Source: Salinispirillum marinum (lineage in GTDB: Bacteria; Pseudomonadota; Gammaproteobacteria; Pseudomonadales; Natronospirillaceae). From it: a stretch of 64,000 bases of DNA. Both the position numbers and the translations under genes were made by a program. The notes under the pieces were generated by a model. That model was not told the origin of the DNA and made no database searches. It worked only from the letters and a program-made list of their open reading frames with translations. Where the stretch lies: NCBI RefSeq assembly GCF_042651565.1, contig NZ_JBHSDF010000003.1; one strand, 5' to 3'. This document shows positions 26,778 through 34,574 of this stretch, one piece after another; positions within the stretch are counted from its first letter, which is position 1, and each line of letters begins with the position of its first letter.

Positions 26778-27392
26778 TTATTGAATGAAATACAGGCCCG
26801 TTTCGCCGGGCGCTAAGCCCTGACGGGTTAGGCTGTTTCGATTAAACGAGTCCAGATCGTGCACCACTTGTGTCGCACATTCCCCGTTGCGGCGGGTTTG
26901 GGAATCGTTCACCAAACAGTTACGGAAGCCTTCATCAATGACCATCTCCAAAACAGTTTCATAGCTGCCATCCGGCATCACATCGGTGGATACGACACGG
27001 GCACCAAAAATATAGGTGTCCACATAGGTCCGGAACCGATCGTTCTGCACGACGAGGTTCTCTACCGTAGTATTACCGCTGATGGCTGTACCATAGACCC
27101 GCTCCGCAAGGGTCCGGTAAGCATCTAACTTTGACGCCCGCATCGCCATTAGACGCTTCTGCGTATTGGTTACGCCCGTTGAAGCTTCATTGATGGCACC
27201 ATAGCCACTGACCCGCAGCACCATGGGCTCCGCAGGCGGCAGCTTCTCATTGATGAAGCGAACTTCTTCAATGATGGCATCGATTTGTTGTTCACGTTCA
27301 GCTTCAGCGCGACCGCCAAACATACTGCAACCGGTCGCGGTGAACAGCGCAAGGCTGAGCAGAGTTACGGTTTGTTTCATTGTCGTTTTCAT
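26778..27392 (-). CDS. flgP: flagellar outer-membrane lipoprotein FlgP
   Basis: A 204-residue lipoprotein of the FlgP/LPP20 family that works with FlgT at the flagellar outer-membrane ring. The lipobox is LFTATGC, with the cysteine at about residue 22. The conserved core includes LRVSGYGAINEASTG, QKRLMAMRASKLDAYRTLAE and VYGTAISGNTTVENL. ATG 27392 is chosen because GGAGCCCC lies just upstream; a start nine codons earlier is less likely. A sigma28-type promoter sits about 50 bases upstream, so flgP-flgT appears to be a late flagellar unit. Confidence 0.85.
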   Translation of the reverse strand: MKTTMKQTVTLLSLALFTATGCSMFGGRAEAEREQQIDAIIEEVRFINEKLPPAEPMVLRVSGYGAINEASTGVTNTQKRLMAMRASKLDAYRTLAERVYGTAISGNTTVENLVVQNDRFRTYVDTYIFGARVVSTDVMPDGSYETVLEMVIDEGFRNCLVNDSQTRRNGECATQVVHDLDSFNRNSLTRQGLAPGETGLYFIQ

Positions 27393-27440
27393 AATTGGGG
27401 CTCCATAAAGGCGATTCACTGCCCATTGCTATCACGGAGG

Positions 27441-27467
27441 TTGTCGGCCTGAGCCCAAAAATCCTTA
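27441..27467 (-). promoter_or_regulatory. FliA (sigma28)-type promoter of flgP-flgT
   Basis: Read on the minus strand, TAAGGATT (27467-27460), an 11-base spacer and GCCGACAA (27448-27441) match the FliA consensus TAAAGTTT-N11-GCCGATAA in 13 of 16 bases with the exact spacing. Start of transcription would be near 27434, about 42 bases before flgP. An 8-bp dyad, AAAATCCT/AGGATTTT (27458-27465 and 27482-27489), overlaps the -35 side. Confidence 0.6.
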
Positions 27468-27575
27468 GCAAAATATCCGCAGGATTTTTCGCAAGCTCGT
27501 CATGGGCTATTTGTGCATAATAGCAGGAGCAACCCATGACCTCATTAACCAAAACGACGGAGCGAAAAAACGACG

Positions 27576-28823
27576 ATGCAATGTTATTTGGTGGGCGGTG
27601 CGGTCCGCGATCAATTTCTACACGGCGAGATCAAAGACCGTGACTGGGTCGTCGTCGGTGCCACCCCGCAGGATTTGCTCAGCGCCGGGTATCGGCAGGT
27701 GGGCGCCGATTTTCCGGTGTTTTTGCACCCGGATACCCACGAAGAATATGCGTTGGCGCGTACCGAACGTAAAAGCGGCACAGGCTATCAAGGTTTTGTG
27801 TGTGATTTTTCGCCCGACATTACCCTGGAAGAAGACCTGCAACGGCGCGATCTCACCATCAACGCGATGGCGATGGATGACGCAGGCCAGATCATCGACC
27901 CCTTCGGTGGTCTGCACGATCTGCAGGAAAAACGCTTATGCCATGTCTCGCCCGCCTTTCGGGAAGACCCACTGCGTGTCCTTCGAGTGGCGCGCTTTGC
28001 CGCACGTTTTGCCCCTCTCGGGTTTGAGATAGCACCGGAAACGCTTAGCTTGATGCGTGAAATGACCGACTCAGGTGAATTGGCTGATCTGACACCTGAG
28101 CGCGCGTGGCAAGAAATAGAGAAAGCCCTATGTTCGCCCAAACCATCGGTGTTTTTTCAGGTGTTACGCCAAGTCGGTGCTTTAAAGGTTTTACTGCCCG
28201 AACTGGATGCCCTCTTTGGTGTACCACAAACCATGCGCTTCCATCCCGAAGTAGATACCGGCATGCACACCTTGCAAGCCCTGGATGCAGTGACCGAACT
28301 GACGGAGCGTTTGGATGTCCGTTTTGCTGTGTTGTGCCACGACTTCGGCAAGGGAAAAACGCCGGAAGACCTACTGCCCCGCCATCACGGACATGAACGT
28401 CAGGGCGTGCCACTGGTCGACGCTGCCTGTAAGCGCTTAAAAGTCAGTAAGCGCTTGCATCAACTGGCGCGTTTAACCTCCGAATGGCACAGCCATTGTC
28501 ATCGCCTGCAAGAACTGAAACCTTTGACGGTGCTTTCGGTACTGGACGCCTTCAGAGCCTGGCAAGACCCGCAGCAACTGGAAGGCTTTGCGTTGGCCTG
28601 CCGGGCCGACGCCCAGGGTCGTAGCGGCTTCCAACGCACTCCTTATGAACAGGCCGACTGGCTGTTGGTCGCCCGCAGCGCGGCAGCACAGGTAAGCACC
28701 GCACCCTTAATTGAACAAGGTTTAAGCGGACCAGCGTTAGGCGAAGCCCTGAAAAAAGCCCGGGCTTCAGCCATCCGTGTGGCGCTCGCCCCATTCCGCG
28801 AGCAGCGTTTGCGGCAAACCTAA
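27576..28823 (+). CDS. cca: CCA-adding tRNA nucleotidyltransferase
   Basis: Adds or repairs the 3' CCA of tRNAs. The 415-residue protein shows the class II nucleotidyltransferase motif GGAVRDQFL with RDWVVVG, the second carboxylate region RRDLTINAMA, and the PFGGLHDLQEK and DPLRVLRVARFAARF segments. The C-terminal half contains an HD phosphohydrolase domain (CHDFGKGKTP, HHGHERQG), typical of the gammaproteobacterial multifunctional enzyme. Its last 57 bases overlap the 3' end of ubiX on the other strand. Confidence 0.95.
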   Translation: MQCYLVGGAVRDQFLHGEIKDRDWVVVGATPQDLLSAGYRQVGADFPVFLHPDTHEEYALARTERKSGTGYQGFVCDFSPDITLEEDLQRRDLTINAMAMDDAGQIIDPFGGLHDLQEKRLCHVSPAFREDPLRVLRVARFAARFAPLGFEIAPETLSLMREMTDSGELADLTPERAWQEIEKALCSPKPSVFFQVLRQVGALKVLLPELDALFGVPQTMRFHPEVDTGMHTLQALDAVTELTERLDVRFAVLCHDFGKGKTPEDLLPRHHGHERQGVPLVDAACKRLKVSKRLHQLARLTSEWHSHCHRLQELKPLTVLSVLDAFRAWQDPQQLEGFALACRADAQGRSGFQRTPYEQADWLLVARSAAAQVSTAPLIEQGLSGPALGEALKKARASAIRVALAPFREQRLRQT

Positions 28824-29390
28824 GCTGTTGAGAATCCGCGCCACAATAAAGTCGACCAAATCATCAATCGTTTGCGGCTTGTGGTAAAACCCCGGGCTGG
28901 CGGGCAATACAATGGCCCCGGCATCGGTCACCGCCAGCATGTTTTGCAAATGCACCCGCGAATAGGGCGATTCACGCAACACCAGAATGACCTGGCGGCG
29001 CTCCTTCAAAGCCACATCGGCGCAGCGTTCAATCAAGTTATTGCTCGCACCCGTCGCCACGGCTGACAGCGTTCCGGTGCTGCACGGGCACACTACCAAG
29101 GCCCGCCACAGCGCCGAACCACTTGCGACCGGCGCCGTCCAATCTTCCCGATCCCACACGTGCAACAATTCCGGCGCAAACCCCCAGCGTGCTTGCAACG
29201 CCGCATGAATGGCCGACGGTTTAGCGGGCAATTGAATATCCGTTTCCAACGCAATCACCATTAAGGCTGCCTTGGAAATCATTAAATGCACCGGCTGATC
29301 AGCTTTTAGCAAGACTTCCAACAGCCGAAAGCCGTACTGTGCCCCAGAAGCACCCGTAATACCCAAAGCTATCGGCGCCGCCTTCATCAA
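28767..29390 (-). CDS. ubiX: flavin prenyltransferase UbiX
   Basis: UbiX makes the prenylated FMN cofactor used by the decarboxylase UbiD in ubiquinone synthesis. The 207-residue protein begins with ALGITGASGAQYGFRLLEVL and contains SGSALWRALVVCPCSTGTLS, REDW and LREsPYSRVHLQNMLAVTDA, then PASPGFYHKPQTIDDLVDF, all family hallmarks. Its ATG overlaps the tesB stop by four bases, so the two are probably cotranscribed. It converges on and overlaps the cca 3' end by 57 bases. Confidence 0.94.
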   Translation of the reverse strand: MMKAAPIALGITGASGAQYGFRLLEVLLKADQPVHLMISKAALMVIALETDIQLPAKPSAIHAALQARWGFAPELLHVWDREDWTAPVASGSALWRALVVCPCSTGTLSAVATGASNNLIERCADVALKERRQVILVLRESPYSRVHLQNMLAVTDAGAIVLPASPGFYHKPQTIDDLVDFIVARILNSLGLPQTLLAEWGERHTDG

Positions 29391-30250
29391 TTCATATCCC
29401 GTAAACGCATCAAGCCCTCTTGTGCCGTCGAAGCTACCAGCACACCATCGCGATTAAAAATCTGCCCGCGTACAAACCCGCGCCCATGATCGGCCACCGG
29501 ACTGTCCGCCACATACAACAGCCAATCATCCAACCGGAACGGGCGATGGAACCAAATGCTGTGGTCCAGGCTGGCGATCTGCAAGTTCGACTGCATGATG
29601 GAAACACCGTGCGGCATTAAAGCGGTTTCCAAAAAACCGTAGTCGGAGGTGTACGCCAACATGGAACGGTGCACACTCAAATCATCCGGCAGTGGTGCCG
29701 TCGACCGAATCCACATGTGGCGTTTCGCTACGCCAACGCGTGGCCGGAACGGGTTCTGATTTTCCACAATACGAAATTCAACCGGCCTTTCGGCGGTAAA
29801 TTGCTGGCGCACACGCTCTGGAATTTCGTCGGCATGGTTGCGATACAGCGTTAACTCGCTCTCGAGTTTTTCCGGCCCCGGCACACTCGGCATGGTAGCG
29901 CTGTGCACCAAACCGGCTTCCTCCGCTTGAAACGACACCGTCATGACCAGAATAGGCTTACCATGCTGCGACGCCACCACTCGGCGGACACTGAAACTAC
30001 CGCCGTCGCGTACATTTTCTACGTCGTATTGAATGGGCGAGTCCACATCACCGGCGCGCACAAAATACGCGTGTAACGAGTGCGGAATGCGGCCTTCCAC
30101 GCTGTATGACGCGGCGGACAACCCCTGCCCAATAACCTGACCGCCATACACTTTGGGATAACCCAAATCCTTACTACGGCCCAACCACACCGACGCTGAC
30201 TGTTGTTCCAGACTGAGTAAACTGATCAGGTCAGCAACCACGGAATCCAT
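29387..30250 (-). CDS. tesB: acyl-CoA thioesterase II
   Basis: A 287-residue double hot-dog thioesterase that hydrolyses medium and long acyl-CoAs. Landmarks include VYGGQVIGQGLSAASYSVE in the first hot-dog domain, SLHAYFVRAGD, SFSVRRVVASQHGKPI, and in the second domain ASLDHSIWFHRPFRLDDWLL, with the catalytic Asp in SLDHSIWFH. A clear ribosome site (AAGGTAAGG) precedes ATG 30250. ubiX follows with a four-base overlap. Confidence 0.93.
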   Translation of the reverse strand: MDSVVADLISLLSLEQQSASVWLGRSKDLGYPKVYGGQVIGQGLSAASYSVEGRIPHSLHAYFVRAGDVDSPIQYDVENVRDGGSFSVRRVVASQHGKPILVMTVSFQAEEAGLVHSATMPSVPGPEKLESELTLYRNHADEIPERVRQQFTAERPVEFRIVENQNPFRPRVGVAKRHMWIRSTAPLPDDLSVHRSMLAYTSDYGFLETALMPHGVSIMQSNLQIASLDHSIWFHRPFRLDDWLLYVADSPVADHGRGFVRGQIFNRDGVLVASTAQEGLMRLRDMN

Positions 30251-30407
30251 AATGCCTTACCTTTTGTAAATGATGTTTTACTAAAAAACTTGAACCAGTT
30301 CTCACCCTAAATGGCTCTCCGTCACATTTCCAGCAAAAGCACCCTACTTATCTTTCACCTGCTGACTATAGTAAGTATCAAGCAGAAATTATGCGGGAGA
30401 GGACACA

Positions 30408-31013
30408 ATGTTATCCAACATCGCTTTTAAACAACAGAACGCCGACCTTGAATGGGATCTGGCGCTTAACTCGCGCCAAGGCGCGATTGACTTCGTCATG
30501 CACTTTGAAAGTCAGCTGTGCGTGTACAGCGCCTCGGTCGAACAGCTCTACACCAATTACACCATCAACTTTTCCAGCCGGGCCGATGCGCCCTTGGTCA
30601 TTCTACCGAACCCCTACGCCTTTCACGACACGTACAGCCGTATCTCGGCACAGGCTATCCGGGATACCGGCTTGTTCATCATTCCGGGCGAAACCATCGG
30701 CAAACAGGGGTTACATTTGGTCTCGCGGCAGAAGCAAAAATCAGCCAACTCAGCCCCCATTCCGTTTCGGCATGCGTTGAAAAAAATCTTGTCGACGCAA
30801 GCCAATGAGGACCCGTTTCTTCCCGTATTGGTAAAAGGTGATCTGCGCGAATTCAACTCGCGCACCCCTTGTTTGCATTTACACCGCATAAAACTGGGCG
30901 AGCTCGGCAAGTTATCGGTGTTCGAGCAACAGTCGATCAAACGCGCCATCAATCAAAAGCTGTATTTGCTCTACAAACAGGCGAATCAAATTCGCTTGCC
31001 TCAGAATTTTTAA
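30408..31013 (+). CDS. conserved-looking cytosolic protein, unrecognised
   Basis: A 201-residue protein with no signal peptide or membrane helix. I do not recognise a domain. The N-terminal half (about 1-110) alternates hydrophobic and polar residues as in beta structure (FVMHFESQLCVYSASVEQL, LVILPNPYAFHD), and the C-terminal 45 residues are helical and basic (KLSVFEQQSIKRAINQKLYL). ATG 30408 has GGGAGAGG nine bases upstream and a -10-like TATAGT lies near 30368. It ends against convergent alkB, overlapping it by four bases. Codon use looks like its neighbours. Confidence 0.7.
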   Translation: MLSNIAFKQQNADLEWDLALNSRQGAIDFVMHFESQLCVYSASVEQLYTNYTINFSSRADAPLVILPNPYAFHDTYSRISAQAIRDTGLFIIPGETIGKQGLHLVSRQKQKSANSAPIPFRHALKKILSTQANEDPFLPVLVKGDLREFNSRTPCLHLHRIKLGELGKLSVFEQQSIKRAINQKLYLLYKQANQIRLPQNF

Positions 31014-31594
31014 GGTTGGGGTGAGCGCAACAGATAGCGATAGGTCAGGTTGATACGCGCGCCGACCGGCTTTTGTGTTTTCGGCAAGGCATGCTCCCAG
31101 CGTTGTTGGGTGCGTCCGCGCATGACCAACACATCGCCGTGACCCAACAGATATTCCAACCGCTGTTGGTGGTTCGAACGCTGTCGTAAGACAAATCGGC
31201 GCGCCGCGCCGATTGATACCGACACGATCACCGGCTCATTGCCCAGTTCCGGCTCATTGTCCGAATGCCAGCCCATGCTGTGCGCACCCGATTGATACCA
31301 ATTGCACAACACCGAGTTAAAGGGCACCTGCAATTCATCCTGAAAACGGCGGGCCAGCGCCGTCAATTGTTCATCCCATGGCGTAGGTTCAAACGTCCTG
31401 CCGGAGTAGCGATAAGCCATATCGCCCATCCACACTTGCAAGCGCGGTTGCAACACCACGCGACCAAACATCCGAATGGTTTCCTGCCGCCACGCCAGTG
31501 CACCCGAACAATGCTCGTAGAGCTGATCTGCATCCTCGGGTGTGAGATACTGCGGCCAATATAAAACGTCAGGATCTTGAGCGACCAATGTCAA
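31010..31594 (-). CDS. alkB: AlkB-family alpha-ketoglutarate-dependent dioxygenase
   Basis: A 194-residue Fe(II)/2-oxoglutarate oxygenase, probably repairing alkylated DNA bases. It carries the metal triad in GWHSDNEPELG (His and Asp) and, near the end, the WEHALPKTQKPVGARINLTY segment with the third His and the Arg that binds 2-oxoglutarate. Length and the YSGRTFEPTPW segment fit the ALKBH2-like bacterial branch rather than E. coli AlkB itself. It shares a seven-base overlap with the divergent gene at 31588. Confidence 0.85.
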   Translation of the reverse strand: MTLVAQDPDVLYWPQYLTPEDADQLYEHCSGALAWRQETIRMFGRVVLQPRLQVWMGDMAYRYSGRTFEPTPWDEQLTALARRFQDELQVPFNSVLCNWYQSGAHSMGWHSDNEPELGNEPVIVSVSIGAARRFVLRQRSNHQQRLEYLLGHGDVLVMRGRTQQRWEHALPKTQKPVGARINLTYRYLLRSPQP

Positions 31595-31959
31595 CCTCTG
31601 CCGAAAGCGCCATGCAATGGCTTAATGAACAACAACCCTCTACGCAGACCATCCGCGAGATGATCACCAAACTGCAAGCCCGCATTGAACGTGACGATAT
31701 ACCAGAAGATACCGTGCAGGGCTCCATAGAAGCGCTCGACGTGCTAGAAACCGCGCTGCTAAACGTCGGCTCAGAAACCACATACAGCGCCACCGGCCCC
31801 ACAAAACCGGCCGAAAGCACAAAAAATGCGTCGATTGAAGACATCCCACTGGACAGCACGCCATTGGTGAGCCACGATCATAGTGCACCTGAACGCCCGC
31901 CTGAAGAAAAACGGGCCCTGTTTGAACAATTAAAAGCACAACTCAATCGCTCAACATGA
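31588..31959 (+). CDS. small acidic protein upstream of moeA, unrecognised
   Basis: A 123-residue soluble, acidic protein with no motif I can name. Residues 5-55 are predicted helical (AMQWLNEQQPSTQTIREMIT, KLQARIERDD), followed by a Thr/Ser/Pro-rich linker and a charged end (PPEEKRALFEQLKAQLNRS). Its start overlaps the start of alkB on the opposite strand, so the promoters of the two genes must lie inside each other's coding sequence. It ends ten bases before moeA and is probably cotranscribed with it. Confidence 0.65.
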   Translation: MSTSAESAMQWLNEQQPSTQTIREMITKLQARIERDDIPEDTVQGSIEALDVLETALLNVGSETTYSATGPTKPAESTKNASIEDIPLDSTPLVSHDHSAPERPPEEKRALFEQLKAQLNRST

Positions 31960-31969
31960 GGATGAACCG

Positions 31970-33208
31970 ATGGAGACGTCGTCGAACAACAGCCTAATCT
32001 CACTGGACTTGGCACTGGATCGACTGCGTGAAGCGCTTTTGCCCATCACCGAATCCGACTGGCTGCCGCTGGAATATGTCTTAGGCCGCACATTGGCCAC
32101 GCCCATAGTCGCTCCCATCAACGTGCCACCGTCTGATAATTCAGCCATGGACGGGTATGCCGTGCATGTCGACATCGCCGCCGCACCCGGCAGCACCTGG
32201 ACTCTCGTGGGTAAAGCACTCGCTGGTACGCCCTGGCAAGGCCGCTTACAACCCAATGAATGCATTCGCATCACCACCGGTGCCATGTTGCCGGATGGTG
32301 CCAACACCGTAGCCATTCAGGAAGATGTGACCTTAGAGCAGGACCGCATCATCCTCAATGAAACCTTGGTGCAAGGGGAACACATGCGCCCGGCGGGCGA
32401 TGACATTCAACAAGGTGCCATTGTACTGGCGGCGGGAAAAACCTTAGGCGTTGCGGATATTGGCATGTTGGCCGCTCTCGGGATTGCTGAAGTGGAAGTC
32501 ATTCGCCCGTTGCGGATCGCCCTATTCTCCACCGGCGATGAATTGAAAGAACCCGGTTCAACGTTGAAACCGGGGCAAATCTACGAATCGAACCGCATCA
32601 TGCTGACGCATTTGCTGAAGAGTCTACCGATTGAATTAACCGACTTGGGCATTTTAGCGGATGACCCGGCACTGCTCAGAGAAACCTTTTTAGCCGCAGC
32701 AGACTCGCACGACATCGTTATTTCAACCGGCGGCGTTTCCGTGGGCGATGCCGATTACACCCATGAAATTTTGCAGGAAATCGGCGAAATAGCGTTCTGG
32801 AAACTGGCCATCAAACCCGGCAAACCGGTCGCCTTTGGCCGCCTGAACGAAGCGTGGTTTTTTGGTCTACCCGGCAACCCCGTCTCGGCGCTGGTTACGG
32901 CCCATCACATCATCTTGCCCGCCTTGCGTTACATGTCCGGTCAGCCGTGGAAAGAACCGTTCCAAATAAAAGCCGTCAGCACGAAAAATTTCTATAAAAG
33001 GCCGGGACGGCAAGACTTCCAACGTGCCTTATTAACGCGCAATCATCAGGGGGATTGGGAAGTAGAACCTACCGACGGGCAAGGCTCGCACATGTTGTTG
33101 AGTTTTTCCAAAGCCAATGCCTACGCTGTTTTACCGGCGGCCTCAGGGGACATCCCCATTGGCAGTATGGTTACGGTGATTCCCTTTGGTGCAGAACTGA
33201 CCGGTTAG
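31970..33208 (+). CDS. moeA: molybdopterin molybdenumtransferase MoeA
   Basis: MoeA inserts molybdate into adenylylated molybdopterin, the last common step of Moco synthesis. The 412-residue protein has PPSDNSAMDGYAVH, ITTGAMLPDGANTV, ALFSTGDELKEPG, IYESNRIML, STGGVSVGDADYT, and the C-terminal WFFGLPGNPVSALVT, all conserved in MoeA. It is separated from the moaA-E operon at 48.6-51.9 kb. Its stop lies three bases from the convergent MarR gene. Confidence 0.95.
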   Translation: METSSNNSLISLDLALDRLREALLPITESDWLPLEYVLGRTLATPIVAPINVPPSDNSAMDGYAVHVDIAAAPGSTWTLVGKALAGTPWQGRLQPNECIRITTGAMLPDGANTVAIQEDVTLEQDRIILNETLVQGEHMRPAGDDIQQGAIVLAAGKTLGVADIGMLAALGIAEVEVIRPLRIALFSTGDELKEPGSTLKPGQIYESNRIMLTHLLKSLPIELTDLGILADDPALLRETFLAAADSHDIVISTGGVSVGDADYTHEILQEIGEIAFWKLAIKPGKPVAFGRLNEAWFFGLPGNPVSALVTAHHIILPALRYMSGQPWKEPFQIKAVSTKNFYKRPGRQDFQRALLTRNHQGDWEVEPTDGQGSHMLLSFSKANAYAVLPAASGDIPIGSMVTVIPFGAELTG

Positions 33209-33211
33209 CCA

Positions 33212-33697
33212 TCACTCCGGGTGGCTGGTTAACAAGCCCACATCCAGGATCGGCGAAGCGTCCAAATCGTGCGCATCCATCAGCAGCGCCACGCGCTGCA
33301 AAGACGCCACAATCATGTGTTGCTCCCACGTATCCAAGCGGTCAAAGCGCTCCACAAAATGCTGTTGCAATAACCGTGGGGCGTTGTTGATGACCTCACG
33401 GCCCTTATCACTCAACCAAAGGTTTACTTTCCGTTTATCCCTTTGATCACGTTGACGCATGATCAAGCCGCGCAATTCCAACCGCTCAACGATGTTCGTC
33501 ACCGTGGCCTGGCTGAGCGACACCTCCTCAGCAATTTTCGACGTATTGTGAAAACGCTCCGAACCTATGGCGTGCATGATTAGGATTTGCGCTGACGTCA
33601 AACCCGACTCTTTGACCAAACGACGCGAGTGAACATCAGTGGCGCGAATGATCCGACGGATGGCTTCAATTACTTCATAGTGCTTGTCTTCATTCAT
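33212..33697 (-). CDS. ectR: MarR-family regulator beside ectoine operon (EctR/CosR-like)
   Basis: A 161-residue winged-helix regulator. The core LTSAQILIMHAIGS, KIAEEVSLSQATVTNIVERLELRGLI and RQRDQRDKRKVNLWLSDKG is a typical MarR domain (about 45-115). It is divergent from ectA, the place of EctR1 in methylotrophic and CosR in marine gammaproteobacteria, both repressors of ectoine genes; the function is inferred from that position and family. ATG 33697 has AAGGTG nine bases upstream; an in-frame extension to 33763 is less likely. A dyad overlapping the ect promoter is a fitting operator. Confidence 0.82.
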   Translation of the reverse strand: MNEDKHYEVIEAIRRIIRATDVHSRRLVKESGLTSAQILIMHAIGSERFHNTSKIAEEVSLSQATVTNIVERLELRGLIMRQRDQRDKRKVNLWLSDKGREVINNAPRLLQQHFVERFDRLDTWEQHMIVASLQRVALLMDAHDLDASPILDVGLLTSHPE

Positions 33698-34002
33698 CTG
33701 CTGTTCACCTTCATATCTGCCAGATTCCATCACCGTTGCATTAAGCGCCAACGACGAACGCATATGTTACTCATTTTCTGCGCCAGTGCGTGCTATTTCT
33801 GCCATCTAGCGGCAGGGCATTTCTTGTAAAACCTGCTCCAAATAAACTCTGAAGCTACACACACCCGATCAATATTAATGCGATAGAAAGCATTATTTAC
33901 TTACACCACTACTGGTTTTTCTTATCAAACAATAGCACATTGATTAAATAATAACCACTTAAACGGCGTTTATGACACTTTTGTGCAACGCCAGATCTTA
34001 CA

Positions 34003-34037
34003 GACTAATTTGACATCTAAGTATTAGTCAATATAAT
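34003..34037 (+). promoter_or_regulatory. ectA promoter (sigma70) with overlapping operator-like dyads
   Basis: TTGACA at 34010-34015 and TATAAT at 34032-34037 are perfect -35 and -10 hexamers with a 16-base spacer; start would be near 34044. Two perfect inverted repeats overlap them: GACTAAT (34003-34009) with ATTAGTC (34023-34029), and TTGAC (34010-34014) with GTCAA (34027-34031). They are candidate sites for the divergent MarR protein. A further dyad, GGCGTT/AACGCC, lies at 33965-33992. The rest of 33698-34002 is AT-rich and holds no gene that I can see. Confidence 0.7.
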
Positions 34038-34050
34038 TACTTTCAACACT

Positions 34051-34074
34051 ATGAATCTAAACCCATACACATGA
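34051..34074 (+). CDS. seven-codon mini-ORF overlapping the ectA start
   Basis: ATG at 34051 opens MNLNPYT and stops with TGA at 34072-34074, overlapping the ectA ATG (34071) as ATGA. It would begin only about seven bases after the predicted transcription start. ectA has no Shine-Dalgarno sequence of its own, so translation of this mini-ORF could feed ribosomes to ectA. It may also be chance. Confidence 0.25.
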   Translation: MNLNPYT

Positions 34075-34571
34075 GCAACGACATTACATTTTCCAACCCG
34101 GCACCCACGGACGGCGCTCAGGTATTCGACTTGGTCGAGGCCTGCCCGCCGCTGGACACCAACTCACGCTACTGCAATTTGTTGCAGTGCAGCCACTTCG
34201 CCGACACCTGCTTGGCGGCGTGGCAGAACAAGAAGCTGGTGGGCTTTATCTCCGGCTATATACCGCCGCAGGAATCGAACACCTACTTCCTCTGGCAGAT
34301 CGCCGTGCATGAATCAGCACGCGGCCAGAACTTAACGCAACGGATGCTGGACGAGGTATTGAAACTGCCCGCCTGCCATGCCGTGCGCCAAGTGAAGACC
34401 ACCATCACACCCGACAATGCGGCATCGCAGCGGGTGTTTGAGAAATTGGCCGAGCGTCACAACGCCGCCATTCATAACGAACCGTTTTTCACCCGTGACG
34501 ACCACTTTGCTGGGCATCACGACACCGAATTCCTTTACACCATCGGACCTGTAAACCAGGCCAGGAGCTAA
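34071..34571 (+). CDS. ectA: L-2,4-diaminobutyric acid acetyltransferase
   Basis: EctA acetylates diaminobutyrate, the second step of ectoine synthesis. The 166-residue GNAT protein shows the family start PTDGAQVFDLVEACPPLDTN, SRYCNLLQCSHFADTCLAAW, and the acetyl-CoA segment IAVHESARGQNLTQRMLDEV. No ribosome site precedes its ATG, unlike ectB, ectC and ask, which all have purine-rich sites. It is first in ectABC-ask. Confidence 0.96.
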   Translation: MSNDITFSNPAPTDGAQVFDLVEACPPLDTNSRYCNLLQCSHFADTCLAAWQNKKLVGFISGYIPPQESNTYFLWQIAVHESARGQNLTQRMLDEVLKLPACHAVRQVKTTITPDNAASQRVFEKLAERHNAAIHNEPFFTRDDHFAGHHDTEFLYTIGPVNQARS

Positions 34572-34574
34572 ACC

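Noticed and set aside
33764..34000. Possible small RNA or extra gene in the ect regulatory region
   Set aside because: AT-rich with scattered stops in all frames; only a weak GGCGTT/AACGCC dyad was seen.
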